Origin: Botryosphaeria dothidea
Taxonomy: Eukaryota > Ascomycota > Dothideomycetes > Botryosphaeriales > Botryosphaeriaceae
Length of the DNA: 64,000 nt
Direction: 5' to 3'
Assembly (NCBI GenBank): GCA_011503125.2
Contig: WWBZ02000001.1
Coordinates: forward strand, 4,030,001 to 4,094,000
Within the stretch, counting starts at the first letter, position 1. Each line of letters opens with the position of its first letter. The notes beneath the pieces are model-generated. The model was not told the DNA's origin. It saw nothing but the letters and a program-made list of their open reading frames with translations, and did not search any database. Shown in pieces: positions 34,246 to 45,581 of this stretch. The position numbers were made by a program, and so were the translations under genes.

Positions 34246-34947
34246 TGGGGCTGCCCGGATGTTGCGAGAGTTTGCAAAGACCAGCTGCGAGGTACAAGTC
34301 GTGTCTGAGCTTTGGAATCTCAAGCAGGCCTCTTCGGATGGGTCAGAGGTCGGTTCTCCGTAACGTTTGTGCTGGCATTAGTTGAAGGTCTTCACTGTTA
34401 CAGGCGTTTAGGGTGTCATGGTGATATGGATATGAGTAAGGACTGAAGAGTCAAATTGAGGCGTATAAACTTCAGGAATTTAAGGAGAACAACGTCGTTA
34501 CAAGGTTTCGAATTTCGGTTTTTGGTTAAGAAGGGAAGACATCAATCGCTAGATAAGAGTCCCGACGTTGAGTACATGCCGGATGGCTCTCGGGGTTGTT
34601 TAACCAATATCATTACCTCGACATTTTATTATTCAATTCTGTACATGCTACAATGTGATGACCTGAGGATTAGCAGCAGAATCTTTCCATGCTGTTCTGA
34701 ATGGAAGTAATTATTCGACCAAGAGGGGTAGACCCTGGCTGAATGATGCGGAGCGGGAGATCAGCGGCGGACTTCCGCGCTGCGGTCCAAAACCAAACCA
34801 ACACCTGTACCTCAACTCTGCAACCTCTCCTTCACACCCACCACACACCAAAAGGCGCGCCAAATAAATGTGACGGCCGCCTTCTTTGACTACAGAAGTT
34901 CAAAAACGACAAATTATCCTAGAACAAAATCCCACCCGACCGCAACA
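34246..34947. other. Intergenic, unknown gene to cog2
   Basis: 702 bp between same-strand genes. It contains an AT-rich patch (34440-34720). Nothing else recognised. Confidence 0.45.
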
Positions 34948-35947
34948 ATGAGCAAATTCGAAGTCCGGCCACCTCCCACACTACTCCACCAATGCTCCCG
35001 CAGCTAACCTCCAACCCCGTCCACAGCTCCCCTCCGAAAACACGTCCCGCCCCTCGACGCCCTCCTCCCGCCCGGCCCTCTCCTCCGCCGCCATCTCCGA
35101 CTCGGACGACGACGCCGACCTGCCCTACCCGGAGCCGCTCCCCCGCAGCGCCTTCTCGATCCCCTCCTCCACTTTCTCCGCCAGCGCATATCTCTCGACG
35201 CTCTTGCACCGCCACCAGACGCTGGGCGACCTGCGCGCGGACCTGCGCGCGCGCAGCACCCTCATCAGCAGGGAGCTGCTCGACCTGGTAAACGCGAACT
35301 ACGCCGATTTTCTGAGCTTGGGGCAGGCGCTGCAGGGCGGCGAGGAGCGCGTCGAGGAGGTGCGGGTGGGGTTGCTGGGGATGCGGAAGGCGGTGGAGGA
35401 CGTGCGGGGGCATGTGGTGGGGAGGGAGGAGGAGGTGAGGGGGCTGTTGGCTGAGAGGGAGCGGGTGCGGAGGGGGAGGGGCGTTGCGCGGGCACTGTTG
35501 GAGGTGGAGAGGAGAGTGGGCGAGTTGGAAGCAGGGCTGGTTGTCGGGCAGGGAGGCGGCAGTCCGGCGAAGAAGGGGACGGATGCGGGGAGTGTGGAGA
35601 GCAGCGATGAGGAGGAGGAGGAGGAGGAGGAGGAGGACAGCGACGACGATGACGAGGAGGATTCGGGCAGCAGCGTCTCGCTGCCGAGACTGAGACGGCT
35701 AGCGAGGCAGTATCTGGGCGTCCGGCAGATTTCCCAGAAGATTGGCACGGAGCATCCGTTCTTGGTTGCGCAGGAGCCGCGGCTTACGAAGGTTCGCAAT
35801 ACGCTGTTGCTGGATCTTGGAGCGGAATTGAAGCAGGCGAAGGCCGCTGGACCACGAGGAAAGAACAGAGTTCTCAAGGTCATGAGCATCTACGCGGAAA
35901 TGGACGAGGGCATGGAGGCTGTCAAGGTCTTGAAAGGAGGATATTGA
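34948..35947 (+). CDS. cog2: Conserved oligomeric Golgi complex subunit 2, N-terminal domain type
   Basis: Subunit of the COG tethering complex for retrograde intra-Golgi traffic. Exons 34948..34962 and 35027..35947 give 311 residues, within the short size range usual for fungal Cog2. The COG2 N-terminal pattern is clear: DDDADLPYPEPLPRSAFSIP, FSASAYLSTLLHRHQTLGDL, then RSTLISRELLDLVNANYADF with LSLGQALQGGEERVEEVRVG, followed by a long coiled-coil helix to about residue 190. An acidic run of Glu and Asp (about 200-220) separates it from a C-terminal helix block RRLARQYLGVRQISQKIG and KVMSIYAEMDEGMEAVKVL. The 15-nt first exon (MSKFE) uses a weak GTCCGG donor, although the branch point and acceptor are good, so the first five residues are tentative. 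Confidence 0.88.
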
Positions 35948-36137
35948 AAGCTGTTTAATTTCTCCATGTCAAGAGCCTCTGAAGTTCCCCAGATCGTCGT
36001 CTTTACGAGCAGCGCACAATACCCATAAGCGGGCCATCCGCGACGTAGCAATTGAGTTTGAAAGATCAATTCATGATAATACATATTTTCCATTCCCGCT
36101 ATAAATCCCTATATCTTCCACAAAATGCCTCGAAAAT

Positions 36138-37217
36138 TTACACAGTTGCCAGCTCCTGGGGTTTTGGCGATTCGGGCCCTCTAAATTCACCGTTCAAGCT
36201 GAAGCCGGGTGAGTGCGTCGAGCTCAGCACCTGAACCAATACAAGTCAGCCACCAAATATATCTCACATTTAATCCGAGTCCGGAGACTTACCACTTCAT
36301 GGACATCTTTGGCGATGCGGTCGCTCAGCTGCGCGATATCCTTCTTCACGCTGTTCATAAAGAACTTGATGTTCTTCTGCAACTCCTCCGGCGTGAAGCC
36401 CAGCTGCCCGATGGCCATCCTGACAACGCCCAGCCTCTCTCTGTACTCGGCAGCGCCGACCATCTCCTTGACGGCAGCGCCGGTATCCTTGATGACGGTG
36501 CCCGTCTTCGCGCTGGGCAGGAGGCCCTTGGGACCGAGGATGCGGCCGAGGCCGGCCTTGTTCATCTTCTGCAGCGAGTCGGCGTGGCACAGACAGCGGT
36601 CGAAGTCGATGCGACCCTCCTTGACGGCCTCGAACACCTCCTCCTCGCCGACCACCGCCGCACCCGCCGCCAGCGCCGCCTGCCCCTGCTTGCTGTCGCG
36701 CGGCGCGATCACGCAGATGCGCAGGTCCGTCTTGACCGGGTGCGGCAGCCGTAGCCGGTTGCGCACCACGGGGCCGTTCTTGAGCGTGCGGAGCTTGACG
36801 TGGAGCTCGTACTTGGGCGACGTGGGGTTCTGGCCGACTTCGAAGGCGCGGATGTACCTGCGTGGCGCAATTGGGTCAGCATGGCGGGTTTTGAGAGTCG
36901 TGTGCCTTTGTGGGAAGCGCGCAGGTCTCCGAGTTGCTGCGGCGTCGCTGGTGGGCGGGCTGGGCGTACCGTATCGCGTCCAGGAGGGCGAATTGTTCGG
37001 CATCTTTGAGGTCGTGGGTGAGGTATGTCGACCGGGTCTTCTTCTTCTTCTTGCTAGCGCTGTCGTCTTTTTTCTTGTAGCCTTTGCCGGCGATTGCGAA
37101 GCGGACTTGTTGGATGGGTATTGATGCCGGGGCGGTTGTGCGGCCGGCGGCCGGTCGTATGGAGGTGTTGAGGATATTCCTGCTCAGATGAGCAAGACAC
37201 CGCTGTGTCGAAGCCAT
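36138..37217 (-). CDS. mrpl1: Mitochondrial large-subunit ribosomal protein uL1m
   Basis: Mitochondrial L1, forming the mobile L1 stalk at the ribosomal exit site. Minus-strand exons 37217..36970, 36857..36293 and 36230..36138 give 301 residues. The N-terminus (MASTQRCLAHLSRNILNTSI, Arg/Ser-rich) looks like a mitochondrial presequence and is followed by a Lys-rich linker (KKKDDSASKKKKKTR). The L1 core includes YELHVKLRT, the block DRCLCHADSLQKMNKAGLGR, and RILGPKGLLPSAKTGTVI, the L1 signature. The last exon supplies VLSSTHSPGFSLNGEFRGPE, the expected end; if intron 2 is read through, this is lost. The gene is convergent with cog2 (190 bp between stops). Confidence 0.95.
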
Positions 37218-37820
37218 GGTGGCGCGTGGGATTCGTGGAGTCGTGTTGCCCGCGACTTTCCAATGAAGCAGCGGCCGGAGCTTGACGAACGACCGGTCGG
37301 CAGATCTCCGGTCGAAACCTCACAAGGCCACATTCGAGTCAGCCGTACCATTTCCATTTTAGGAGCATCATTGGTCAATTGCTAGTCACGAAGAGGCATC
37401 CGGTCGGTTCAAAGAACTATTAGCTATATTGCTAGTTTCCAACTACAGACTGATGCTTTTCCAAGACGTGTACCATGACGGCATAACATCAGAACTTCGT
37501 GCACGATATCACTACACCACCTGTATCCAACGAACTCCACTCGCCAGAGTGTTAAAAGAAACCAAAGCCATGACACATGAACACCAACCCAGCAGCCTGT
37601 TACCTCTGCTTTTTACCATGTATCCAGCCCCATGTAAAACCGAATCGCTTCCAAAACCGCGCTAAAAACAGACAAGCCGAAGATGAGAAGAAGCCAAGAC
37701 AAACGCCGACTAGAGATCGCTGGCGATTAAACAAGCAGCAAGCAAGGATTTACAGTAGGAAGGGGTATAATACTGATAATACCTCGCTTTGTCACTTCGT
37801 TAGAAGTAAGGAAAGCATGC
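37218..37820. other. Intergenic, between same-strand genes
   Basis: 603 bp between the uL1m start and the stop of the next minus-strand gene. It is A-rich around 37660-37760. No gene called. Confidence 0.45.
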
Positions 37821-39111
37821 TTAGACCTTAGTCGGCGCAATTGGTTCAGTTGTTTCATCTGCGTTCTCGTCGTAAATAGCAAAGGTTATGCTTTCTTCTG
37901 GTGAGGAAACCTCGGGCTCAGTTGGCACAGGTGCCTTGTCGCTCACTTCGGACAGAGGCGAGGACTTGGCCGAAGCCGCCTCCTTCTGCTCCTTCGTGGG
38001 GATGTCTTGGAATGTGCATTCCTTCGACAGCGACGAGGGCTTCTCGGGAGCAGTGCCGTCGACAATGACATGCGAGTTCGCATCGAGACCCTCGCCGAAA
38101 AAGTCGGCAGCAGGGAGGTCGGACAGCGGCGAACGATCCTCCTCCATCGCGTCCTTCTCAAGGCTACGGCGATGCTTCATCTTGCTTGGCTCGAGAGCAG
38201 CGTCAGAGGCGCCGGCAGAGCGAGAGGCCGAAGCAAGGTGGTAGTCGGGAGGCGGAATATTCTCCTTGCCCTTCTCGCGTGACTCGTTCTCTGCGCGGGT
38301 GTCGGAGTCGTCGTCGGACGAGATGTCAAGAATAGTTGCGGAGTGCTCCATCATGTTGGTGGCTTCTTGCTCAGGGCTGTCTTCGTGGATTTCAAAAAAC
38401 CAGCCCTTGGGCATAGCCTCGTCGAGGGTGGGAGCGGGCTTGGGCGTCGCAGCCTTGGGGCTTGGCGCGTAGCTAGGAATGGAACCGCTCAGGGCAGCGT
38501 CGATGGAGAAAGGCAGGCCAGAGGCGCGACGAGGGCTGAGGCCAAAAGATGGCGGGTCAATGCGAGTGGTGCGGCGTTTAGAAAGGAGGCCGACTCGCTT
38601 GTGCTTCGGAGAGCCGCGGCTGGTGCTAATAGATGGCTGGGTCGGAACGGAAGATGTCCGCGGCTTCTCAGAGGCTGAAACAGGCTTGGAGCAACGGGCA
38701 GAGGACGACGGGGTAGGAACAGCATCGGTCTTTAGGATGAACTTCGAGACCTTCTTGGGAGTGCCGTCCAGGTTCTTAGAACGCTTGGTGGGCGAGTCGA
38801 AGAGTGCGGGGTCGACGTTCTCGCTGTCGAATTCATCGTCAAAGGCAGACGAGGCCGTGTGGCGACGCTTCGACGGCGAGAACTTCAGTTGCTTGCCCTC
38901 AGGCGATGAGAAGCAAAATGAAGACGAGGCGATGGCTACAGAGGGATGAGCACTTCACACGGATCGACGCCGAGGGCACACAAGAGCGGGCCGACGCGCG
39001 ATATGAGCAGATTGGCTTACATTTCTGGCGGTTCTTAGCACTGGAGAGGGTGTGCAAGCGAGGGCCATCGAGGGCCGCGAAGGGCTGGCGTGCCGCAACC
39101 TGAGCAGTCAT
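37821..39111 (-). CDS. Disordered, probably nuclear protein of unknown function
   Basis: Minus-strand exons 39111..39021 and 38935..37821 give 401 residues. I do not recognise a named family, although the pattern looks like one conserved in filamentous ascomycetes. Visible order: RQPFAALDGPRLHTLSSAKN at the N-terminus; basic KQLKFSPSKRRHT; an acidic patch DDEFDSENVDPALFDSPTKR; many Ser/Pro and Arg/Lys motifs suggestive of phosphorylation and nuclear import (KHKRVGLLSKRRTTR); and PFSIDAALSGSIPSYAP. The most structured block is PKGWFFEIHEDSPEQEATNM with EHSATILDISSDDDSD (about 203-240), then KGKENIPPP and a long acidic, Ser-rich tail. No catalytic motif. Composition suggests a cell-cycle or chromatin-associated adaptor, but that is inference. 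Confidence 0.75.
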
Positions 39112-41191
39112 TTTCCTGCGATGGGACTGATAGCCGGGGCGTCGAGTTGATGAATGATGAGCTGCAGTGGAATTTGCTTGTGGAGCAGGCAGCAGGCGCG
39201 ACTCATGCACGGGCGGTGTTGACGTTGTCCCGCGAAAGGCAGCCGATAAACAATCGATTGAGCGGGGAACGGCCGGTGCGTCGTGAGCGGCAACCACGGT
39301 GGCAATCAGCAATATCCAAAGTCGAGTTGGAAACGCAGGAAGCGGAGGACTTGAAGGGAGAGCGAGCAAGCCTGAGGAGGAGAGGGATGGAAGCAGGGCG
39401 AGCGCGAGGTGATATCCGAGCAGGGCTGCGGGCGCGCGGGCGTCAGACGGTCTGACGAGACAAGCCACGATCGCGAGCTGCAAGGAGGGCGCGTCCACGG
39501 CGTGTCCAGTTGGTGTTTGGCGTGCAGCGGCAGCTAACCCAAAGACTCCTAGCCGGCTGATCGATAACAGGTTTACAGCTGCCGTCGTTGTCGCATCAGG
39601 CCGCAGCCTGCCCTAGCATTGGCTCCCAGCAGCCTTCGCCGCCCAGCCACCTGCATTTACGCCTGTACTGTACATGGATACGCCAGAACGCGAACGCGAC
39701 ACGACGCCCGCACCACCGCGTTTGTGGCACAATCGCGATGCCATGCCCTGCTCGGTTCGCTAGACGTCCTCTCTTCCTTTCGCTGCATCGACAAGCGCCG
39801 AGCTGATGCTCTCGGCCCTGGTCTAGCTATCCCACCACAGCCGCCAATTTCGCTCGCGCTGCCAGCTCACGCACCCGGAGCGCTGCTGCGCGCGAGCCCG
39901 ACTGCCCTTACTCGCGAGCTATTGCCGCCGACGCAAGGCGAGCGCGGTAGCACAGAGCATTGCTGCTGTTTCAGCGCGTCACGCCTCGCCGTAGACATGG
40001 GTCGTGATAAGCCGTTCCCCGGCATCCGCCCCGCTCAGCTCTTAATTTAGCGCACCTTAGAAGCCCTATAGCTCCCAATGCTGCCCGCGTGGCTCGGCTC
40101 TCTGAGGATATGATCTTCTCCGGCGTCCACCGTACGAGCAATTGATGTGTTTGAGGTAGACATCCGGACTATGCCTCATCGCCTATTCCGGACATGGTTT
40201 CTGATACGGCTACCCCGACGTGTAGCTGATTCGCGCTCCGCTGACCTGCCCCGCGTGTTGAGGTTTCAGGTCTTCACCTTCACGCGACTGCAGACGCTCG
40301 GCGAACTGCCGAAATGCTACCTATTTGGCCCCCGCCCAGTCATGAAATAGCTTTGACGCAGCGCACACCGCTTAGGCTCATGAAGACCCACGGATATTCG
40401 CTCAGCAGGCCCGACAGGAGAGTCTCTTCCGTTGATCATAGTCCCGCCGAATGCACCTTCTTGGACATGCGCGTGAGTATAGCTAAACCACTCACTATCG
40501 ACTTGCCCCCGCTTCGGAAGTATTCCGGCGATCTGCTGGAGTCCGCCGAGGTCGGCCCCAGAGTTATTGCAACACCAGACAGAAATACACATGGGTAGTT
40601 GAAGCACTCGTTCTGAACCGAATGCAATTGGCACCTACATCTGGACGAGTGTTTCAAATTCTGTAGGTCAGGGCAGTTTGCAATATCCCAAAGACCAACC
40701 TCGTACATACCGCCGTCCTCCCACCAATGTAGCCAATCGAAAGTGTGCTCCGGAATCCGTGGCATATCCGAATGAACTTACTGGAGAAATTGTTAAGTAT
40801 CTATCCCATTCATTCAGAGCGAATCACGTGTAGCCAGCTTTTCTACCAATGATATGTTATGCGCCGCCACACGTGAGGGTAAGCCAAGGCTGCTCAATGC
40901 CGGTTGAACCGTGATGACGACTATACATTGGAAACTAGTTGACCTCAGATCAACTCGACCTCTTCAACACCTTGAACTGGTCCCACGTCTGAGCAATCCA
41001 AGGTCATGCTGTACAGTCAGCTGCGATGATGGAATCCACAGTACGTCACCCCACCGGATGGCACGGACGTGTGTGTCGGATGTGCCGGGATATCTTCTGA
41101 ACATTCATGCAGACAATACAATTCCGGTCACTTGCGGACGCGGTGCGAATCAGCTTCATTGTGCTTTGTTCGACTCCCACTTCTTCAGGTC
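39112..41191. other. Gene-poor stretch of 2.1 kb
   Basis: Between the divergent starts of the disordered protein gene and the PI-PLC-like gene. Short frames occur on both strands, including a minus-strand frame at 40436-40765 with weak splice-like signals, but none carries recognisable motifs. No tRNA or repeat identified. Confidence 0.45.
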
Positions 41192-42477
41192 ATGCCGCGT
41201 CTGACTTCTATGTTTGAAGCTATCCTGCATTTGGGCATTGCGAGCCCGCTACAGACGACCTCCTCTGTCGATCTCCGTCTGAACCACATCCAGGTCATCG
41301 GGACGCATAACAGCTACCATCGCGAGGCCTCGATATTCGCCAGACCCGCCTTTGAGCTGCTTGTTCCAGCTCCTCAAAATTACTATTACAGTCATGCATC
41401 ACTTCCCGACCAATTGACTGACCAGTCGGTCCGGAGTCTGGAGCTCGACGTCTTCGCCGACTATTCCTCTCCCGGCCAATTCGCAGACCCGCTCATCAAC
41501 CGTCTTGCGCAATTGCCCAGTCCGCCAGAGAAATGGCAAAAGCAGATGCGCGAGCCCGGTGCAAAAGTCATGCACGTGACCGACGTCGACATTGGTAGCG
41601 TCTGCCCGACTTTCAAGGTCTGCCTGTCGGAGCTGCGCGACTGGTCTGAGTCGAATCCGGAGCATGTGCCCATCATCATCGATGTCGAGTTCAAAACTGT
41701 AGATGAGCGTATCCCGACGATCGGCGGTGCGCCAGGCGAGCCCTGGAACGCAACCAGTTTAGCCCTTCTGGACGATGAGATTCGCGAGGGTCTAGGCAAC
41801 GACAAGATCATCACTCCGGATGACGTGCGGCTGGGACGCGTCAATGGGACCGAAAACGCGAACGCGAACCTTACCCTCGAAGACGCGGTGTTGCGGTTTG
41901 GTTGGCCTTTGTTAGATGCGAGCAGAGGCAAGTCCCCGTTTTCGACGATCCCATCTCGCGCCTCGTCCTCACTAACGTGAAAACAGGCCGGTTCCTTTTT
42001 ATAATGGATAACAACCCTATCCCTACCCCGTCTCTTCGCGACATCTACCGAGATGGACGCCCGAATCTCGAGGGACGCGTCATTTTCACCAACTCGCTTC
42101 CTGGTGAGGCAGATGCTGCGTTCATCAAGCGGAACGATCCATCTGGCGACAATCTGGCCGAGATCCAGGAGCTGGTCCGGAAGGGATATCTCATCCGGAC
42201 GCGCGCCGATGAGCCGATCAACTCCGTCCTTACTGGAGACGACGTTGCCAACGAGAGGCTGAAAAGAGCCCTCGAGACCGGTGCCCAAGTCGTGAGCACA
42301 GACTGGCCAGGCGTTGGCATGGCGAGCAGGTACGATAGCGACTACGTCGCGAAGCTGCCAGAGGGAGGTGTCGTAAGGTGTAACCCTATAAATTCTCCGG
42401 ATGGATGCAATGATATCGACCTGGAGCAGTATGTAGATAACACAGCGCGAGGAAGGCTTATCAGGCAAGGTGTTTAA
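41192..42477 (+). CDS. PI-PLC-like phosphodiesterase (Ca2+-dependent PI-PLC C1 type)
   Basis: TIM-barrel phosphodiesterase of the phosphatidylinositol-specific phospholipase C superfamily, related to the bacterial/fungal calcium-dependent C1 type. Exons 41192..41927 and 41987..42477 give 408 residues. The first catalytic His lies in VIGTHNSYH, followed by QSVRSLELDVFAD, and the second in KVMHVTDVDIGSVC. Later barrel strands are HVPIIIDVEFKT, RGRFLFIMDNN and GAQVVSTDWPG. The N-terminus (MFEAILHLGIASPLQTTSS) is mildly hydrophobic, so secretion is possible but not certain; the Met at 41207 is an alternative start. The single intron uses a GC donor (GCAAGT) with a CTAAC branch point and a CAG acceptor. 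The true substrate cannot be read from the sequence. Confidence 0.88.
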
Positions 42478-42776
42478 AAGTAAGTCAGATTCGTATCGAT
42501 CTGGCTTTCTGTCTTGCTCACCTTGGACTAGACTGTCAGCAGGGGCTTCCTGTTGGAAACAGCTCGATTGGGAGGGACATTAAAATCGCAGCCCCATTCT
42601 ACCTTGCAACCTAATTTAATTCGACATTCTGTGATTTCGGGATGGTAACTAAGTAATATGTGGCTAACATGTTGTCCGGATTAGGTGAACGTGGTCCGAA
42701 GCCTTATGAAAGCCTATCTCTCCTTGAATATACCCATCTCCTCCGGCTGATCTATAAATACAAGAGAGGCCGGAAA

Positions 42777-44729
42777 TCACTGCTTGCAGATTCCGGAGAA
42801 GTACTCGTCAACCTCATCAAAATCATCCAAATCCGCAGCAAATCCCAAGTACGTGTCCGGTCTTAGCACAACAATGGCGCCTGTCTCATGTGGGATGTCG
42901 TACTTCTCGTGGGCTTGGAAGTCTGGATCGAGGAACATCTTACCGATTGGCGGTCCACCAAGTGCACTCCATGCGCTGTATGCAACACCGGGCACAATGG
43001 TTATGAAGTCAAGCAGGTGTGCATACCTCTTCGCAAAGCTTGTTTCCCAAGCCAGAGCTTCACGCAGACGCGTAATGCGAGGCACAGTCAGAGATGTGTT
43101 GCCGGCAAAAACGATGACCGTCCACTTCCCAGGGGCTTTATTGATCTCGTAAAGGCGCGTCCTGTTGGCTTGCGAACCAGGTTTCTGCAAGAGCACATCT
43201 GGGGCGCGACCGCCCTGTGGCAGCATGAGCTTGCGTTGCACAGGACTGTTCAGCGTAGAGTTTGAATACTCGATCCCGAGACCAACGGTGAACTAAAGTT
43301 GATTGTCATATGTAAGCTTTCCCGTCCTTTTGATATTGAGGATAAGCTAACTTACAGGTGCGGTTTCTTGAAGAATCATACACAACACTTCTTCTGGACT
43401 GTATTGCGCGGCAAGCTGCGCATACTTGGGCGGAATTCTGCCGGAAATAGCAGCGGATCCAGATTTGTCAATCTCGATCAGTTTTTCCGCGGACGGACGC
43501 CTCTCAGCCTCGTAGGTTTGCAGAACTGAAGGGTTGTACCATCCCTTCAATTCTCCGGCCAATTTCCACGCAAGATTTGTCGCATCGTGTATTCCGGCGT
43601 TCATCCCTTGAGCGAAACCGGACGAATGCGTATGGCCAGCATCTCCGGCGAGGAAGACATAATCCTTGAAATGGAGATTTTTGGCAACCCGCTGACCAAT
43701 CCTTGGGCAGTGTCAGCATAAAGTATCAATCGAACCTTCACGGAGTGTCTCACCCATAACATGTCATCCAGTCCACTCGCTCAATCTCCAATTTGAAAGG
43801 CTTCACTGCTTCGACAGCTTCGTATTTGGCCTGCTCCTCGGTGATGTTGTCGCCATACTTCTCGTACAGTTTGGGCGACAGGACGTACCCAATGCGGTAT
43901 GCATCATGGTCAAGGCGCACCCACAAGACGTTTCCGTGCGTTTCCGTCTCAATAGATGCGGCACCAATCTCGGAATTCGGCATGTTCGTCTTGAACCTGC
44001 CATCCATGCGGACCCACCTCAAAGCTGTGTTGTCACCCTCCATCCGAATGTTAGACAGTTGGCGGATCTTTGAGCGCCCACCATCTGCACCAACCAAATA
44101 TTTGCTGTCGAAGTTGTGAGTATTCATTCCAATCCTCATTGGTTATTGATACTGACCATCTGACTGTTTTCTCCTCTTGAGTTTCTGCGTGTTTGATCCG
44201 GACCGAGATGTTGCAACCATCACCCAGGCTAGAATCCATATCGTACTGCACCACTTCCCACCCATACTGGACCTCGTAGCCGAAGGATTCATAGTTCATG
44301 CGCAATAGATCCTCGGAGTATTTTTGACGAATATTGAGAATGTACGAATGATATGAGTCCTTCATGGCCTTGAACAGGATTTGCCAGCCGCGGCCAGGCA
44401 CAAGCTGACCGTTCTTGTAGGTCACAGTATTGTGCCCAAAGAACCCGACCTGGGCCATCTGATCAAACATGTCCTCTCTCTCTAAAAGCTCTAGCGAACG
44501 TGGGTATAGGGTTGTAGCGCGACCGTGCTTCTCCTGCAATTTGCGCTGATACAATTCTGCTGGCTGTCAACACTGCTCCATTATGTGAATGGCTATACTC
44601 ACCAGCCACCTGAGAGCTTATGCCTTGTCTGGCAAGACTGTATGCAAGGAGGAGGCCAACGGGACCTGCTCCGCAAATGAAAACTTCTGTACAAACATGG
44701 TTTCCGTTCGCCATTCTCTCGTTGAGCAT
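42777..44729 (-). CDS. FAD-dependent aromatic monooxygenase, phenol 2-monooxygenase type
   Basis: Class A flavin monooxygenase that probably hydroxylates a phenolic compound with NAD(P)H. Minus-strand exons 44729..44603, 44556..44157, 44104..43754, 43701..43356 and 43292..42777 give 579 residues. FAD-binding motif VFICGAGPVGLLLAYSLARQ (GxGxxG), conserved KHGRATTLYPRSLELLER, the DG motif KYLVGADGGRSKIRQL, the GD motif VFLAGDAGHTHSSGFAQGMN with AGIHDATNLAWKLAG, and a C-terminal thioredoxin-like domain (KWTVIVFAGNTSLTVPR) are all present. That domain order is the phenol-hydroxylase/TfdB layout. A second Met at 44714 is an equally good start. Neighbours are a PI-PLC-like enzyme (convergent, 300 bp) and bor1, so the substrate is not indicated by context. 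Confidence 0.9.
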
Positions 44730-45581
44730 TCTTTCGACGAGTGTTTCTGTCTAGAAAGTCTGGACATCTACTATCTGATATTTATTCGAATCTTTGCATG
44801 GCTGTCTCCACCTCACGTCAGCACTAAGGGCGCGCGTCGTCGCTAAAGACATGATAGACAGAGCACATTCCTAATGCGGTTATTCATACTCGATTTAGGT
44901 GAGCCGGTCTTATAGGATGGTCGACGCTGATTTGTCTGCTAGGAGACTAATATCTTAGTCGTGCCGGAAGGGTTCATCGGATTGGTAGATCTTTGGAACC
45001 ATCCGCAAGCCGCGGTTGTGGCTAATGCTTGGTCGACGCGTCGGTCGAATAGGATCCGGCCCCCAAACGGATTGCATCGGGTCTTTCGGGAACGCCCATC
45101 CTACCCCACTCCAACACTCGGGAATGACCGGTGCAAAACTCTTATTATTGGACTTCCCCACAACTTTCGGCAAGCAGAACTCTTTCTGATCACTCATCGA
45201 GCCTCCGGTCAAAGTTTGGTTAGTGGGCGTCACCAGGTTACAAGATAACGACACGTGAGTATTGATATTTGGAGTAGCAGGATTCGGAGGCTTATGAGTA
45301 AGTAAATGGGGTAGTACGTCCGTGGGAAGGATCGGGTTCTCCGCTGCACGAAACGTCCATTATGTCAAAACTCAGATATTGCTCGCATACACTAATTTTT
45401 CAGGGTACATGTGTATCGCCTTCTGGTTTGTTGCAATACTCCAATCATACATCATCTTTGCTTCTTTCTGCAGATCCTTCCAGCGTCTCCAACTCTGATC
45501 ACCTTCTTCGTCTATTCTCCTTTTGTTTTCTCCCTGACACCCCCTTCTGTTTACCCTCGTCCCAGTGTTATATAATTTGCA
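44730..45581. other. Intergenic, monooxygenase start to bor1 stop
   Basis: 852 bp between two minus-strand genes: the bor1 3' UTR is at the high-coordinate side and the monooxygenase promoter at the low-coordinate side. CT-rich at 45400-45560. No gene called. Confidence 0.45.

Noticed and set aside
40317..40765. Possible minus-strand gene: MPRIPEHTFDWLHWWEDGG followed by a GTATGT...CTACAG intron-like segment
   Set aside because: The splice-like signals are attractive, but the downstream exons do not join into a recognisable protein and several frame choices are equally good. Could be a relic; not supportable as a gene.
41928..41986. Frameshift in the PI-PLC-like gene
   Set aside because: A GC-AG intron with a good branch point restores the frame and the conserved strand sequence, so no lesion is needed.
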